Assembly (NCBI GenBank): GCA_037044905.1
Contig: JBAOKB010000020.1
Span: 930,001 to 994,000, forward strand
Length of the DNA: 64,000 bases
DNA from: Hortaea werneckii
Taxonomy: Eukaryota; Ascomycota; Dothideomycetes; Mycosphaerellales; Teratosphaeriaceae
Direction: 5' to 3'
The notes under the pieces were generated by a model. It worked only from the letters and a program-made list of their open reading frames with translations, was not told where the DNA came from and ran no database searches. This document shows positions 1 through 10,900 of the stretch, piece after piece; positions within the stretch are counted from its first letter, which is position 1, and each line of letters opens with the position of its first letter. The translations under genes and the position numbers were made by a program.

Positions 1-1593
1 CTGGAAACGCTTGGGAAGTGGCGAAGAGAAGTTGAAACTGAATGTGCTCGTCAGGATCTTGATGGGATACCAGGTGTCAACGGACCTTAAGTATCTCGTC
101 GAGGTTAATGTCTATTCCGGAATCATGCACCCGAGGACTCCAGACCTATGGCCATCCCCATCTGGAGAATGCGGAGGCGGGTCTGGAGCTACAGTACCCA
201 GCGAGTCAGTCTGTATTTGGGCAGGTAGTCTGACACTGATTGGCCAGTAGCCAGCTGGTGCTAGACCACCTGCGCGGACAAGGTTGGGTAGCACTAGAGG
301 GCAAGGGAACGAAGGCGAAGCTAGCCAATAATGCGGAGCAATGCACCGTTTGTGGACCATAGGGCACCCTGCTACTTCTCTTCAGCTTGCAAGCAGACTA
401 CACTTGGCAGTTCTTAAAATGCCTTCCTCATGGAGAATCAACCACTTGTAAACGTTACCCTTAAAGCTGTTCTTGGCTTTCTCGCAAGCAGTGCAGCGGC
501 CTCAAACAAAGATGAATTGTGCTGGTACAGAACGATAGTTGAGAACCACTGATGCGACCTGACATCGTTCGCGGAAGGTACTGCAGCTCAAGCAGCCCCT
601 CCTTTACCAAAGCCGGTGAAGGCCAGCTTTGGAGTTCGTGAAAGAATGCCAGCAATTGTGCGTTTACATTTGTGCAAGCCAACGAGCGAGCGAGCCAGAC
701 TCTGTGCTCTTTGAACCTTGTTGCTGATTTTTGCTCTCCAGAATCTAACAATCAGGATTGCCTCGCAGGGCGGCGTTGGAACAGAAACCTTGTCTGGCAG
801 AAAAACGCTCAGTGAGATCGGAGAGATCTGCGCATGCGCATGATACCAAGAGCAGGACCATTCGGGGCCTGTTGTGTTATTGTGTCCCAAGCGCGGCACA
901 CTTCTTAGGCTGTGGATTCGTGATCAGGAGCGAGGGCGTCGTGGGCAAAGCTGATTGGAAATTTTCCCCGCAGATATGGAATGTTTCTCCCGTGCGCAGC
1001 AACTTTCTCCGCCCAGCGGGTGCATAGAAACTCTTCATTGCATCAAAGCTTCAGACGAAGAGCCTCACGCCATATTCCGGAACCGAAACAGATATGGCAG
1101 TTGCCGGGTATCGCGACCCCGGTTTCCCTCTGGAGGGTATTACCATGCTCGAGCTGGAGTTGAGTACCAACGATCCTGGTCTATCTCCAAACTTCCAAGC
1201 GAAAATTGCCGACGACCGTATTATTTGCAGAAGGTATTGTGTGGTCGACTATGGCGTTTCTGCAGGTCTATTGGTTGGGGATTCCAGAAGTCGTTCTAGC
1301 CAGTAGGCCATTCCTCTAGCTTCAAGATCACATGATACAAAAATCGTATCTTGGATGGGAGAGATGCTCCTACTTTGACATCGGTTCTGTTGCAGTGTGC
1401 TTCTTCATCCTTAGTAACATGATCATGACCGATCGCGGCCTTTCCGACGCTACCATGGACATGTGCCGAGATTTCGTGTCATCAATCCGCAGTGGCGAAT
1501 TAAACGTTGATGCTGTCATCGAGATGACAGCTAATGTGACTGCCACTGTGGCATCATGGCGGGTTATAATGTCGTTCACTGCTGTCTTCCATA
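1..1593. other. No gene supported; possible relic sequence
   Basis: No open frame here shows a recognisable family or a convincing splice pattern. Two plus-strand frames (1094-1306 and 1332-1643) are open, but they cannot be joined with good splice signals, and the second overlaps the 3' end of the mannosyltransferase on the other strand. The base composition is not AT-rich and does not look RIP-affected. I read this as intergenic DNA, perhaps with remnants of a decayed gene. Confidence 0.4.
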
Positions 1594-2919
1594 TTACGCA
1601 TGGCCCCAGCCATTCCACAACATTATCTGCATTTCGTCAATGATGCAGAATTCACCTGGCTCGGCATGCAAGTGGTCTGCATGCAACCAGTTGATGACCT
1701 TGTCGGCCACGCGCTGATTCACCGGCGAAGACGTAGTAAGCCATCTTCTGAATCGGTTTCGCCAGAGCCCCGTCACAACTTCAAAGCTAGATGGCCAATC
1801 ACCTTCGCGAGAGACGCTTACGCTCTCGTATTCCGAGGTGTTGTAAGCAACGCGCACATGCGGATTGATCCAGACACCTTTTGTCTGGGCAAGATGATTG
1901 TCGGCGTGAATGAGACAGCATTCGGAGCCTTCCAGGTGCTCGACGGCAAGGCTATCGGGGATACCGCGAAAGGCTAGTGGCTTTTCAGCATCGTAGAATG
2001 GTCCAGCGTCAAACGCCACGATTCCGTTCCAGCAGCTGGTCACCCGTGCGGGCAGGCCACGGGTCAATGCCTCTCTGCTCGCGGGACTTCTGAAATAAGG
2101 CCAACGGGCCATGAGCGGTTCAAAGCCGTCAGCATCTCGAGTAGCAAAGAAATCATAGAAATACGGAGGATGCTTAAAGTCCAATGCACAAGCAGCTGCG
2201 TAGTCCCCGTTACGCGTAGCTAGCAACCTCCGAATGTCATTGGCCTATTACCATTAGCATCAGCGGGCAAATATGAAGTCAAAAGATCAAGGGTGGCTAC
2301 GCACATCGAAGACGACGTCGTTGAGCCAAAGTACTCTATCGAAGGTCTCTCCCGCTCGCTTAAGCTCGTACAAAGGTTCCATAGCCTGATTCCTCGTCCG
2401 AGCCAAATACGGAATGCGTCTTGGAACCCAAGTTCCTTGATCCAACGTGAACCAGTCCGTCCAATTCTGTCGGTAAGACTTTTGAAGGGGCATCTGTATC
2501 CAGCCATTCTCAGCCGGTGACCTCTCTACTTCATCCTTGTGAGTCGTTTCGTCCAAGACGATCCTGTGGCGGATGCCTGACGCTTCCAGGTCAGTCTTGA
2601 GGAGCTCTAGAACACCTTTGGTGTCGTCGAGGCTTCCACCTTCGTAGATGCTCACGAACACTCTCTCCGGACCAATCTCTCGCGCCAGCTCCGCGATTGC
2701 GGGCGCCCAGTGCTTGCGGAGCAAGGCTTCGTCAGTCCACAGGATACTCGCAATGAAAATCTTCTCTTGGCCAAAAGGCAGGACGGCGCTGGTTGCCTCT
2801 TTCTTGATCATTAACTTCGTATGTGAGGTTTCGTAGACAGTCCATAACAAAAGAAAAAGAAAAAGAAGCTTGGTCAGACGAAGTAAGGCTGTACGCCTTC
2901 TGTGCAGTCTCAGCAGCAT
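1594..2919 (-). CDS. CAP59/CMT1-type alpha-1,3-mannosyltransferase
   Basis: Two exons, 2919-2305 and 2244-1594, flank a 60-nt intron (GTGCGT donor, GCTAAT branch region, TAG acceptor). The product is 421 aa. Residues about 12-28 (TKLLFLFLLLWTVYE) form one hydrophobic anchor after a basic N-terminus, so it should be a type II membrane protein with a Golgi-lumenal catalytic domain. Family motifs seen are LNDVVFD with ATRNGDYAAACALDF across the splice, SCWNGIVAFDA, and EGSECCLIHADN. The family is named after cryptococcal CAP59 and CMT1, which act in capsule and glycoconjugate mannosylation; in other ascomycetes the acceptor is generally unknown. The frame is intact at both ends. The exact substrate cannot be deduced here. 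Confidence 0.85.
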
Positions 2920-3301
2920 GTTGTATTGTTGACCGACGAGGCGCGCAGCTTCAACGTGTTGCGGCCTGGACAGTGTAGAGTCGAGTGTTGGTCGTGAGTC
3001 GGGGCTGTAACCGTTGCGTGGGAAGCGACTACGAATCTAGATGTCATGTTGCTATACCCCCTTTCAATGACAAGGACATATCCTCCTGGGCGCCAACCCA
3101 ATGCCACGAACCAAGGATAGTCCCGGGACTGAGCAGCCGAGCAGCAGTCGACTCGCAAGTTGTTGGTGATTTCCATCGGAAGAGACGAAGCCGGATGGAT
3201 CGCCGTCGCAGTAGTCCCCGTCGCCAGTTCCCAGACTGGCTGGTCCGAGCGGCAGAGCCTCAGCCGCGGCCATAAACTTTGGCTTCCCTGAAGACATAAA
3301 G
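2920..3301. other. Divergent intergenic region
   Basis: This is the shared 5' region between the mannosyltransferase (-) and the MBA1-like gene (+). No coding signal or recognisable regulatory site was identified. Confidence 0.5.
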
Positions 3302-4473
3302 ATGATGGGTCGTTCCGCAGTTGCTACACACTTCGCTATACCACTACCCATGTCTCGCAGCTTAGGCAGTTCGTTTGCAACTCTGCAGGTGTGCGAGCGA
3401 CAGGCGGCACAGAGATGCGCATCTCAACTACGACCTCGCCGCCGTCACAATGATCTCCCAAACCGCTGCCACCAGCCCTCCCAATCCCGACCCTTCTCCT
3501 CCTCACAGCCATGGCGAGCCTCCCAGATGGGTAAAGCGATAGCGCCCTCGATGCGGAAGCAATCGCAGCCCTCACTAGCATCCTCGCGCCAGCAGCAGCT
3601 CCAGCAGGCCTTCCGCTCCGGCAACATCCCAGATGAGATGGGCTTGCTGCCACAAACATTTATCATGCCCAGGATGAAGAACAGACCGAGCTGGTTCTCC
3701 AACTTCAGCGACAGGAAGAAAATGGAGTGGACGCGGTTACGGACCAGGATCACAGAGTTGGGAAGGTAGGACACATTCCGCGCAGCGTTCGCCGAAGGGC
3801 ACATGATGAGCATCCTAGGCTGACTCTGGCTGGTTCTTTTAGTTTGTTCGTCTTCCGATTTGTTGCAGTCCGGCCTCGACCGCGATTGCACTTACTCAGC
3901 ATCCCGGGGGTGGCCCGCGATTTGCACAAGAGCATGTACGAGCACTTTGCCGCGTGCAACCTGACGCCCATGGAGAACCAAATATGCGAAGGCATGCTCG
4001 GCTCTTTGCGCTCGCGCATCGCGCAGAGGAATCCGAACACCGGCCTGAAGTGGACGCTGCATAAGTACCTGAGCAGGCCGAAACTCGCCAGCTACAGGGC
4101 GGCGATTTTCCCCGAGCAGAAGGGCGAGAAGAATACCGAGCGCAATGGTATCATTCAGGCGGTTGTGCGGATACACAGTCTGCAGTCCCTGCAGCACATT
4201 AAGCGAATGAGCACCAGGGACGCGAATCAGAAGCTCGTCGTGCGTGAGGTGCCTGTGGACTCACAAGGCAGAGAAATGGAGCCGCTCAAGGAAGGCGCCA
4301 TTCCCGCCAACGCCAAAGACGCGGTGGAGTACGTCGTTATTCAGAAGATGATACGCAAGGGCAAGGAGGGCCGGTGGATGATTTGGGGTACTACGGAGGA
4401 GACCACCATGTCCAAAATCAAACAGGACCAAAACAAGTCTCAGCAGGACTTGCTCGGCAAGAGCGCTGCTTGA
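3302..4473 (+). CDS. MBA1: MBA1/mL45-like mitochondrial ribosome receptor
   Basis: Two exons, 3302-3765 and 3900-4473, flank a 134-nt intron (GTAGGA donor, GCTGAC branch, CTCAG acceptor), giving 345 aa. An in-frame ATG at 3350 is an alternative start. The N-terminus is rich in Arg, Ser and Ala with few acids, and RPFSSSQPW resembles a mitochondrial presequence. PDEMGLLPQTFIMP begins the conserved part, followed by a Tim44/mL45-like region (NPNTGLKWTLHKYLSRPKLASYRA). MBA1 proteins bind the mitoribosome exit region at the inner membrane and help insert mitochondrially made proteins. The family call rests on motif memory. The splice joins the frames correctly, but a closer upstream acceptor (TTGCAG) had to be rejected because it breaks the frame. 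Confidence 0.7.
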
Positions 4474-5063
4474 GAGCCTAAGAGCCGTGTATATTATTAG
4501 GACTTCGCTTCCACTGTTGAATATTTGTAGCATAGCGAGGCGCAGACAAGGCGCGACCTGTATAGCGGAAAGACACTCGCATCTCAACGTAATTACGCTC
4601 CACGTACAAGCCAAAGGACTCTTGCGGAATACGGTTGAAGTGACAAGGATTCAAAAAGGAGACGCTTGAAGAATGAAAATAGATCATGCGCGACAGACAG
4701 CCGCTATCAATGCATATTCGTCGCTATCGGTTGCTTGTCTCAAAATGACCGACTAGAGCCGAAATCACACTCGTCGCCCATTTGTCATGCCCCAAACAAC
4801 TAGCAAAGCAAGCATAGAAAATGCTGAAAGACATTCGTGATGATGCTCGAAGAGAGAAAGGCCGTGGAATGCCGGGTATCTTAAGCGCCAACCTTGTCCG
4901 CTAAACTGTCGTGAAAGTCGTCAGCGCCGCGTGCTCAGTGTCGTGTGAGCGAACGCGAACGCCAGGTGCAAGGTCCGGATGGACGGCGCGCTGGAAGAGC
5001 GCCGCGTGTCGTTAACACCACCAGCCTTTGCGCGACCACGAACAAGGCTCCAAGTGACGGCGC
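4474..5063. other. Convergent 3' intergenic region
   Basis: This lies between the 3' ends of the MBA1-like gene (+) and eIF1 (-). No further gene is visible; it presumably holds both 3' UTRs. Confidence 0.5.
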
Positions 5064-5568
5064 TTAGAAACCGTGGACCTTGATGGTCTTGGCATCCAGC
5101 TCCAAGCCTTCCTTCTTGTCGACGAGGAACTCCTGCACATCCTTACGCTGGTCACCCTGCAGCTGAATCACCTCGCCCATCTCGGTGTCGTTGACAATGG
5201 TGCCATTGCAGGCGAATTTCTTCTTGATCACCTTGAGGATCTTCTTCTGGTCGAACTTCTTCGGCAGCCCTTGCACCGTGGTCAGGGTCTTGCGGCCATT
5301 GCGCTGCTGGATACGGATGTGGATATAATCCTGCGCTCCCTTTTTGGTGTCGGGCTGATTGTCCTCCGCTTCGGCGAACGGGTCTGGGTTGTAAGGGTTA
5401 GTAGATGTTACGGCGGAAGACTAAGAGGAGTCTACGAACCGAAAGACTTGAGATCTGGTGAAGAGTAACGTCAGCATACAGTCGTTCCGTCGGCGCGTTA
5501 TTTCGCGCTCCCTGTAGAAGCGTTGAGGCCCTTCGAGGTGAGGGGTAGTACTCACTCTCAATGGACAT
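5064..5568 (-). CDS. SUI1: Translation initiation factor eIF1
   Basis: The first exon is only 13 nt (5568-5556: MSIE plus one base). A 172-nt intron follows (5555-5384; GTGAGT donor, CTAAC branch point, CCCAG acceptor), then exon 2 at 5383-5064. The 110-aa product starts MSIENPFAEAED and carries the SUI1 domain (YIHIRIQQRNGRKTLTTVQG, then DQKKILKVIKKKFACNGT and GEVIQLQGDQRKDVQ). It ends KTIKVHGF, typical of fungal eIF1. eIF1 binds the 40S subunit beside the P site and enforces AUG selection. The start was chosen because MSIEN is the usual fungal N-terminus and the exon joins in phase at a perfect branch/acceptor pair. Confidence 0.95.
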
Positions 5569-6646
5569 GGGACTACTGCTTTCGTGACTCGAGGTCTGGT
5601 TCTGAAGAAGTAGTGTGGTGGTGCTTTTGCTTGCTTGCGGAAAAGGCGCTCGTCGAGTCTGGAGGGCGGTGAGTTGAGAGTTTTGCTGTATTCTGTAAGA
5701 TGATGTTGTCGAGAAGGCTGAGCAATTCGAACGAAGGTGGCGCCCGCTTTGACGGCGGGATGCCCCGCAACCTCCGCACGGACCTTCTACAGGGCTGTGT
5801 TTGGGGTGGGCTTGGCGATCACATGTCCCGTCGTCATGCGGATACACACAGTAACTGAGGCAAGGTAATGGACTGTAGGACATCTCAAATGACCTTACCC
5901 CCTTACTGAGTTCAGGGACACCTGAACAGCCACTTCGGTGATTGCGAGCATTGCAGGTAGATGACACAGCAATAGCTCTCAGTACGACACGTTGCGTCTA
6001 GGTAGAAGATGTCGACGACCATCCGGCAGACGGAGCATGATTGCGGACTTGAGCGGTGGTGAGGGATTTTGTAGTCGATATACTTGATCTTTTGTGCGGG
6101 CGATTGATGTCGCAGTGGATCTCACGAGATGAACAATGGCCACTGGAGCATGTTGAGCCGCTGGCAAGTGTCTTGGAGCTCAGCCTTCAGTCCCTGTCAA
6201 TGAGCGTGGTAGCGTGCAGGAGCAACAACAGCAAGCCAAATTTGTTTGCCAGTCGCAAAGTGCTTCGATAGGATGTCTCAGGCGCGTCTCTTGAAGTTTT
6301 GACGTGCTGCGGTCAGTTGCGAACATTTGCTGGGCATCTATAGTACTCAGGCTTGACCACCAGGGTATTCTGTAACTGATGGCTTTCCCACTTTAAGAGA
6401 CCCGACTTTGAACCTCTTATCTGGCCTTACAGCACTTGTCGTGCTATGAGCGTATTGAGAGCAACCTACATGGGTGGCATGGGAATGCATTTTGAAAGGC
6501 GACAAGTTAAGGCTAGAAACACTGAGTTCTTCAGCATTACAAACGTCTGTATATTCTGCGGGTGGATCGCGCTGGGCATTCTCTGCTCGTATGTCTGGAC
6601 ACGTACTGTACAAATTCTGCATATTGTGATCGTACGTGTCTGGGTA
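5569..6646. other. Gene-free stretch upstream of eIF1
   Basis: This is about 1.1 kb between the eIF1 start and the Asterix 3' end. A minus-strand frame is open across 5398-5967, but it runs through the eIF1 intron and 5' UTR and has no family resemblance. No other gene was seen. Confidence 0.5.
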
Positions 6647-7178
6647 TCACGTTGGTACAGGGGGTGGAGCTTGCGTTCCGGTACTGGCGCCTGCCTTGGC
6701 CGACTGCGGCGGAAGGAAAAGCGGCATGTATGCGACGCCCAAGGACAGCAGGGCCATGCCCACAGAGAAGTACCCCGGGGTCGAAGCATTTGCCTTCTGA
6801 TCGGGCGTTTCCGATAACCAGCCTTGGATAGAGAACATGACGGCCGTCCATCCGATCAACCTATGCATTCGTCAATACAGCCCCAGTGGTTTCCATTGTG
6901 CTGAATCTGTACTCACTTGTTCCTGGTAAACATCTAAGATCCGTTAGTATTAGATCACGTTGACAAGACAGTACAGAACTTACGGCGGCCATGGGCAGCG
7001 TGCTTGCCATCGTGCTCTGCATATCATTGCTTTCCTTGTCCTTCTCAGGCTCCGCGTACGGGACGACTGTAGGGCGGTGTCAGCCACAAGAGGTGGATCT
7101 GTCATTGAGAGTCAGGGGTGGTGGCTGCTTACTGAGGTCGTCCCGCCGCATGTCCTTGAGCTGGCCTTTGCTCGCCAT
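6647..7178 (-). CDS. Asterix (UPF0139/WDR83OS), ER PAT-complex subunit
   Basis: Four exons: 7178-7133, 7066-6984, 6933-6917 and 6860-6647, giving 119 aa. The introns are 66, 50 and 56 nt with GTAAGC, GTAAGT and GTGAGT donors; intron 2 has a CTAAC branch. Exon 3 is a 17-nt microexon (MFTRN plus two bases). The protein begins MASKGQLKDMRRDDLIVPYA. It has two hydrophobic segments, around WTAVMFSIQGWL and FSVGMALLSLGVAYMPLFL, with the family motif YMPLFLPPQ, and ends in a Pro-rich tail. Asterix pairs with CCDC47 in metazoans as an intramembrane chaperone for multipass proteins; the same role in fungi is inference. The fit of all four exons in phase makes the model strong. Confidence 0.88.
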
Positions 7179-7962
7179 GTCAAACGGTATTCGAGGCAGG
7201 TCCCGGGCGGTAGGATTGACGTATTAAGAGCCCTTCTCCTGCAAATGGTAGGTACCTGATGACAAGATTCGTCTGCCCACGTGTAATGGCAACGCTAATC
7301 AGCAGGCGAAGGAGGTGAGGTCTGGTCTCTTGGCCTAGGGAACTCTAAAGCGTCCGAGGCGCTCCATGCGCGAAATTTCGGGACATCTTTCCCATAACTT
7401 CCGGGAGGGAATGATGAATATCCCGCATTTATCGTTCATAATAAGCCGGCGCTCCTACTAGCAACGGCTGTGGCAAGCTGAGGGCGACCAAAAGAGAATG
7501 GTTGTTGCTGCATAGTAGGACATGTACAGTAGTATAATATGTACATCTCACCAAGAATGGAGAGCGCAAAGCATGAAACAGCATTCCCTGATGATTGAAC
7601 GCTTGGGCCTGGCTTATCGCATTCGATACGGCGTGCAGAATGGGGTAACGGTCTACCGGAGCATATCTTCCGCCTATTTAGGCTCGGTCATACACGTTGT
7701 TTCGTCGGATATAGATGCCGCCGGCAGGACCAAGTGCAACCTGGAAACCCTGAACCAAGGTATCTGACTGTGCCACCGCCTCAGGACTCGACTGATCTGC
7801 CTCGTCTCCTTGTTCGCTGTGTCTGCGTTGCCTCATGATCACCCGTGAAACCTTTGCTTGCTACCCACAAAATGACCCCAGTCGTGTCGAATACCGGGCA
7901 ATAGGCCAAAGTGGAGCTGCGAAGATGCGCTGGCCAAAGGTCTACGAACCTCTTGCTGTGCG
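7179..7962. other. Divergent region between Asterix and MED12
   Basis: This is about 0.8 kb of 5' flank shared by two divergent genes. It may hide a short first exon of MED12: the sequence CACTGAG just after 7963 could act as an acceptor leading into VPRRPLPPQR. No matching upstream donor was convincing. Confidence 0.4.
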
Positions 7963-10900
7963 ATGGACAATCAAATTTCACTGAGTGTACCCCGAAGACC
8001 ACTGCCTCCCCAGCGAGCCGTCAGCAGTGGGGCGCTGTCGCAACTGGAACCGCCCTCAAGACCGGGGCTTCCCTCACGGCTCAGCGATGTCAGGTCGGTG
8101 TCGCAGCCGTCGAAGCTAGTGGACCTCACAACGGAACGAGACCCAGAGCGCGGCAACGATGGGCCGGCTGTACTTGGCATTCAAGAGAGGGAGACTGGCA
8201 TACCTTTGGGACAAGGCCAAGAAGGGCAGGAGGGAGATGGAGAGCGCCCCGCAAAGAGAATGAGGCTAGGAAGAGACGTCATTCACTCGGACAAGATCAA
8301 TGACGAAGATATATTAAAGGCAGATATCCGCCATGAAGGGGAGACATTGCCATGTCTTCCCACTTCTGGTGCTCCAAAGACTCAAACGAAGCTCCCGAGA
8401 AGAGGGCAGCGTGGAGGAGAAAGCTCTGCTCGTGCGTCTAATGGGCTTGAACCTCCACCCATGGCTACCCGTCTACCGCCACCAAAGACTGCAGCAGATT
8501 TCGCTCCTTGGACAGGGAATCATCCGGAGGACCAATTGAACGAAGCTATCATCAAGAGTGGCTACAGCGACAAAGGTGCTGGAACGGGGCAGAGCGAAAC
8601 AAACTCCGCGAAACCAGCAATATGGCAGAACTTGAGCTCGAAAAACAACATGGGTCTGCAGACGCTTTCGTATCTGTTTACTCAGGTAATGGAAAAGCGT
8701 CAAGCCCTGGGCAAGTGTACCGCGCCTTCCACCTTCAAGCCACCTCCACGCGTCACCGTCACCGACACCAAGCGAGAAGCCTGGCTTAGAGACCTTGCCA
8801 ACCCGGACATTCCGCTAAGGAAGCAAAGCCGAACGATTCCTCATGGTATCCGAGGCAAGCTGCTCATGGAGCAGTGTCTCACCAAGGACATTCCAATGCA
8901 GCGTGCAGTTTGGCTTGCCAAATGCGTGGGTGCGAATGAGCTTCGGGCTTTCAAACGGAGAGGTGTCAGCGGTGCAGCAGCGGCAACTGGTGAGATGAAG
9001 TGGATTCGCGAATGGACTGCGCATGTGGAGCAGTTCTTGGACGGAGTTGTCGCTATGTGTGGTCAGCAAGATTGGCAGACCAAGATGAATTACGCAGTGA
9101 AGCTCTCGGCTACGTTTTACTCAGAAAAATTACTGGACACGGAACACTTTCTGGAATGGGTGGCATCTTCTTTCATCGAAGCGGGCATAGACAATCTGCC
9201 GGTCTGGATCATTATGGCACAGATCTTCTGGAAAGACGTGACTCGTCTCTGTAAGAGAGGGAGGAGGCTAGCTAGGAACATTCTCGAACGACTGTCCCAC
9301 CTCTCTCAACTGCCCTCAGACGCCAGTCGCACGTTGAAGGTGCGACTTCGGAAACTCCTTGCAGTGCTTGCCACTGCCAGCAAGAGGTGCTTGATCATGC
9401 CACGGACCTGGGTGACTTATGGTCAGCTGCTCATATCGTCCTTGGAGCTCGAACAGACACCTGGAGGTATTATTGAAAGCATCGCCAAGCGCAACGAAAG
9501 GTTGGCTCGACCACTGGCTATACCAGCAAATAACGCGGCCAGTCCGCTTCTCGACCTGTACACAGCACTGGATGCGACAAGTCTAGAAGTCGATGTCTCT
9601 GCTCTAGCTAGTATGTGCAAGTCAAAGATCCCCGAAATGCCCGTCCTAGTGTCTGCACTATTCGATTGGGCCACATCGCCCTATCGCCATGGCAGCAAGC
9701 GCAGATACCTGGCGGCTGGGATCATCAATATCCTTGATGGTAGTGGCGACGATACTACTAGTCTGGCTCTAAGGTACTTGGAAGCGAACAAAAGCGGGAC
9801 TATTGACCGGATCAACGACTGCTATCTTCTCATCGCAGAACTTGTTCGGCTTGGTAGTTTTGCAGTCGGGCGATACATGCAATGGCTTAGCTCGAGTGGT
9901 GCTCTGTATGCCGGAGATCAAGCGAGGGCTATCACGGGTCTGCTGTTCTGTCTACAAACTGACAGTCTACCTGCACATCTGGTCGGCTTGCGCGCGGCAC
10001 TTCTTGATAGGATCGAAGTTCAGCGTGAGGTTGAAGCCAACGGGACAGCATTGGTGGACCTGTTCGAGAATGCGCTTGAGACCAGCGCTTCGTGCAATGA
10101 GCTGGAGCATGCCCTCACGACAAGTACACTCGCCATTAGACTGCGCGTAGTTCAGCATGTGCGAACAAGCATGGATCGGGTCGCTGGCGGTGAAAGCGAG
10201 GTGTCCGTCAATACATTCTGTCTCTTGCGAACTGCACTGGAAGCTGCACCTGACGTTGCAGCCCTTTCAAAGCTTGCCGACATCTCACTTGCCACCGATT
10301 CGCCGGCTTTGCTCGCCACGATCGCCAACACAGTCGCAATGCACATGGATGCACTCGCGGCTCTGGGCGAGCTACAGCATTTAGTCAACGAGCTCATTGA
10401 GCGTTACGCAGCGTTACGAACTCAGCAACCTTTGGATAGGACATTGATTCTCGCTCTTACGAGACTAGTCAGACCTCTCTCACACAGACAAGGCCTCGAG
10501 GAATTGCTGCTCAATGATCTGGCGATATGTGAGCAGCAAAGCTCTATGCAGGTCTGCTCGCCCGCTTCTGACAGTATCATCGGCATGCACGCTTCAGCCC
10601 TCGATACAGACTCAGACATCGACGCTGTGTTCGCCAGTGGTAATAGCATGGACGACAATCTCCTACACAGAGTGTTTGATCGAGTGCTGCAGAGGGCTCA
10701 AAAACCGCAACATGAGTTCTCCGGATCTACAAGCAAAATTCATGAATGGCTCAGCCAACTCAGACTCGTAGGCGGAAGCAGCTTCGATCAGCTTGTGAGC
10801 AATTACATTACTTCAACTTTCAAAGACGGCGTTGAAGAGTCCGCGCATGCAGCGGCAGCTGTTACGGCCTTAGTCGCTTCGGGCTGCTCGTCGCTGCAAA

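Noticed and set aside
5398..5967. 189-codon minus-strand frame upstream of eIF1
   Set aside because: It runs through the eIF1 intron and 5' UTR; the spliced eIF1 model explains the region.
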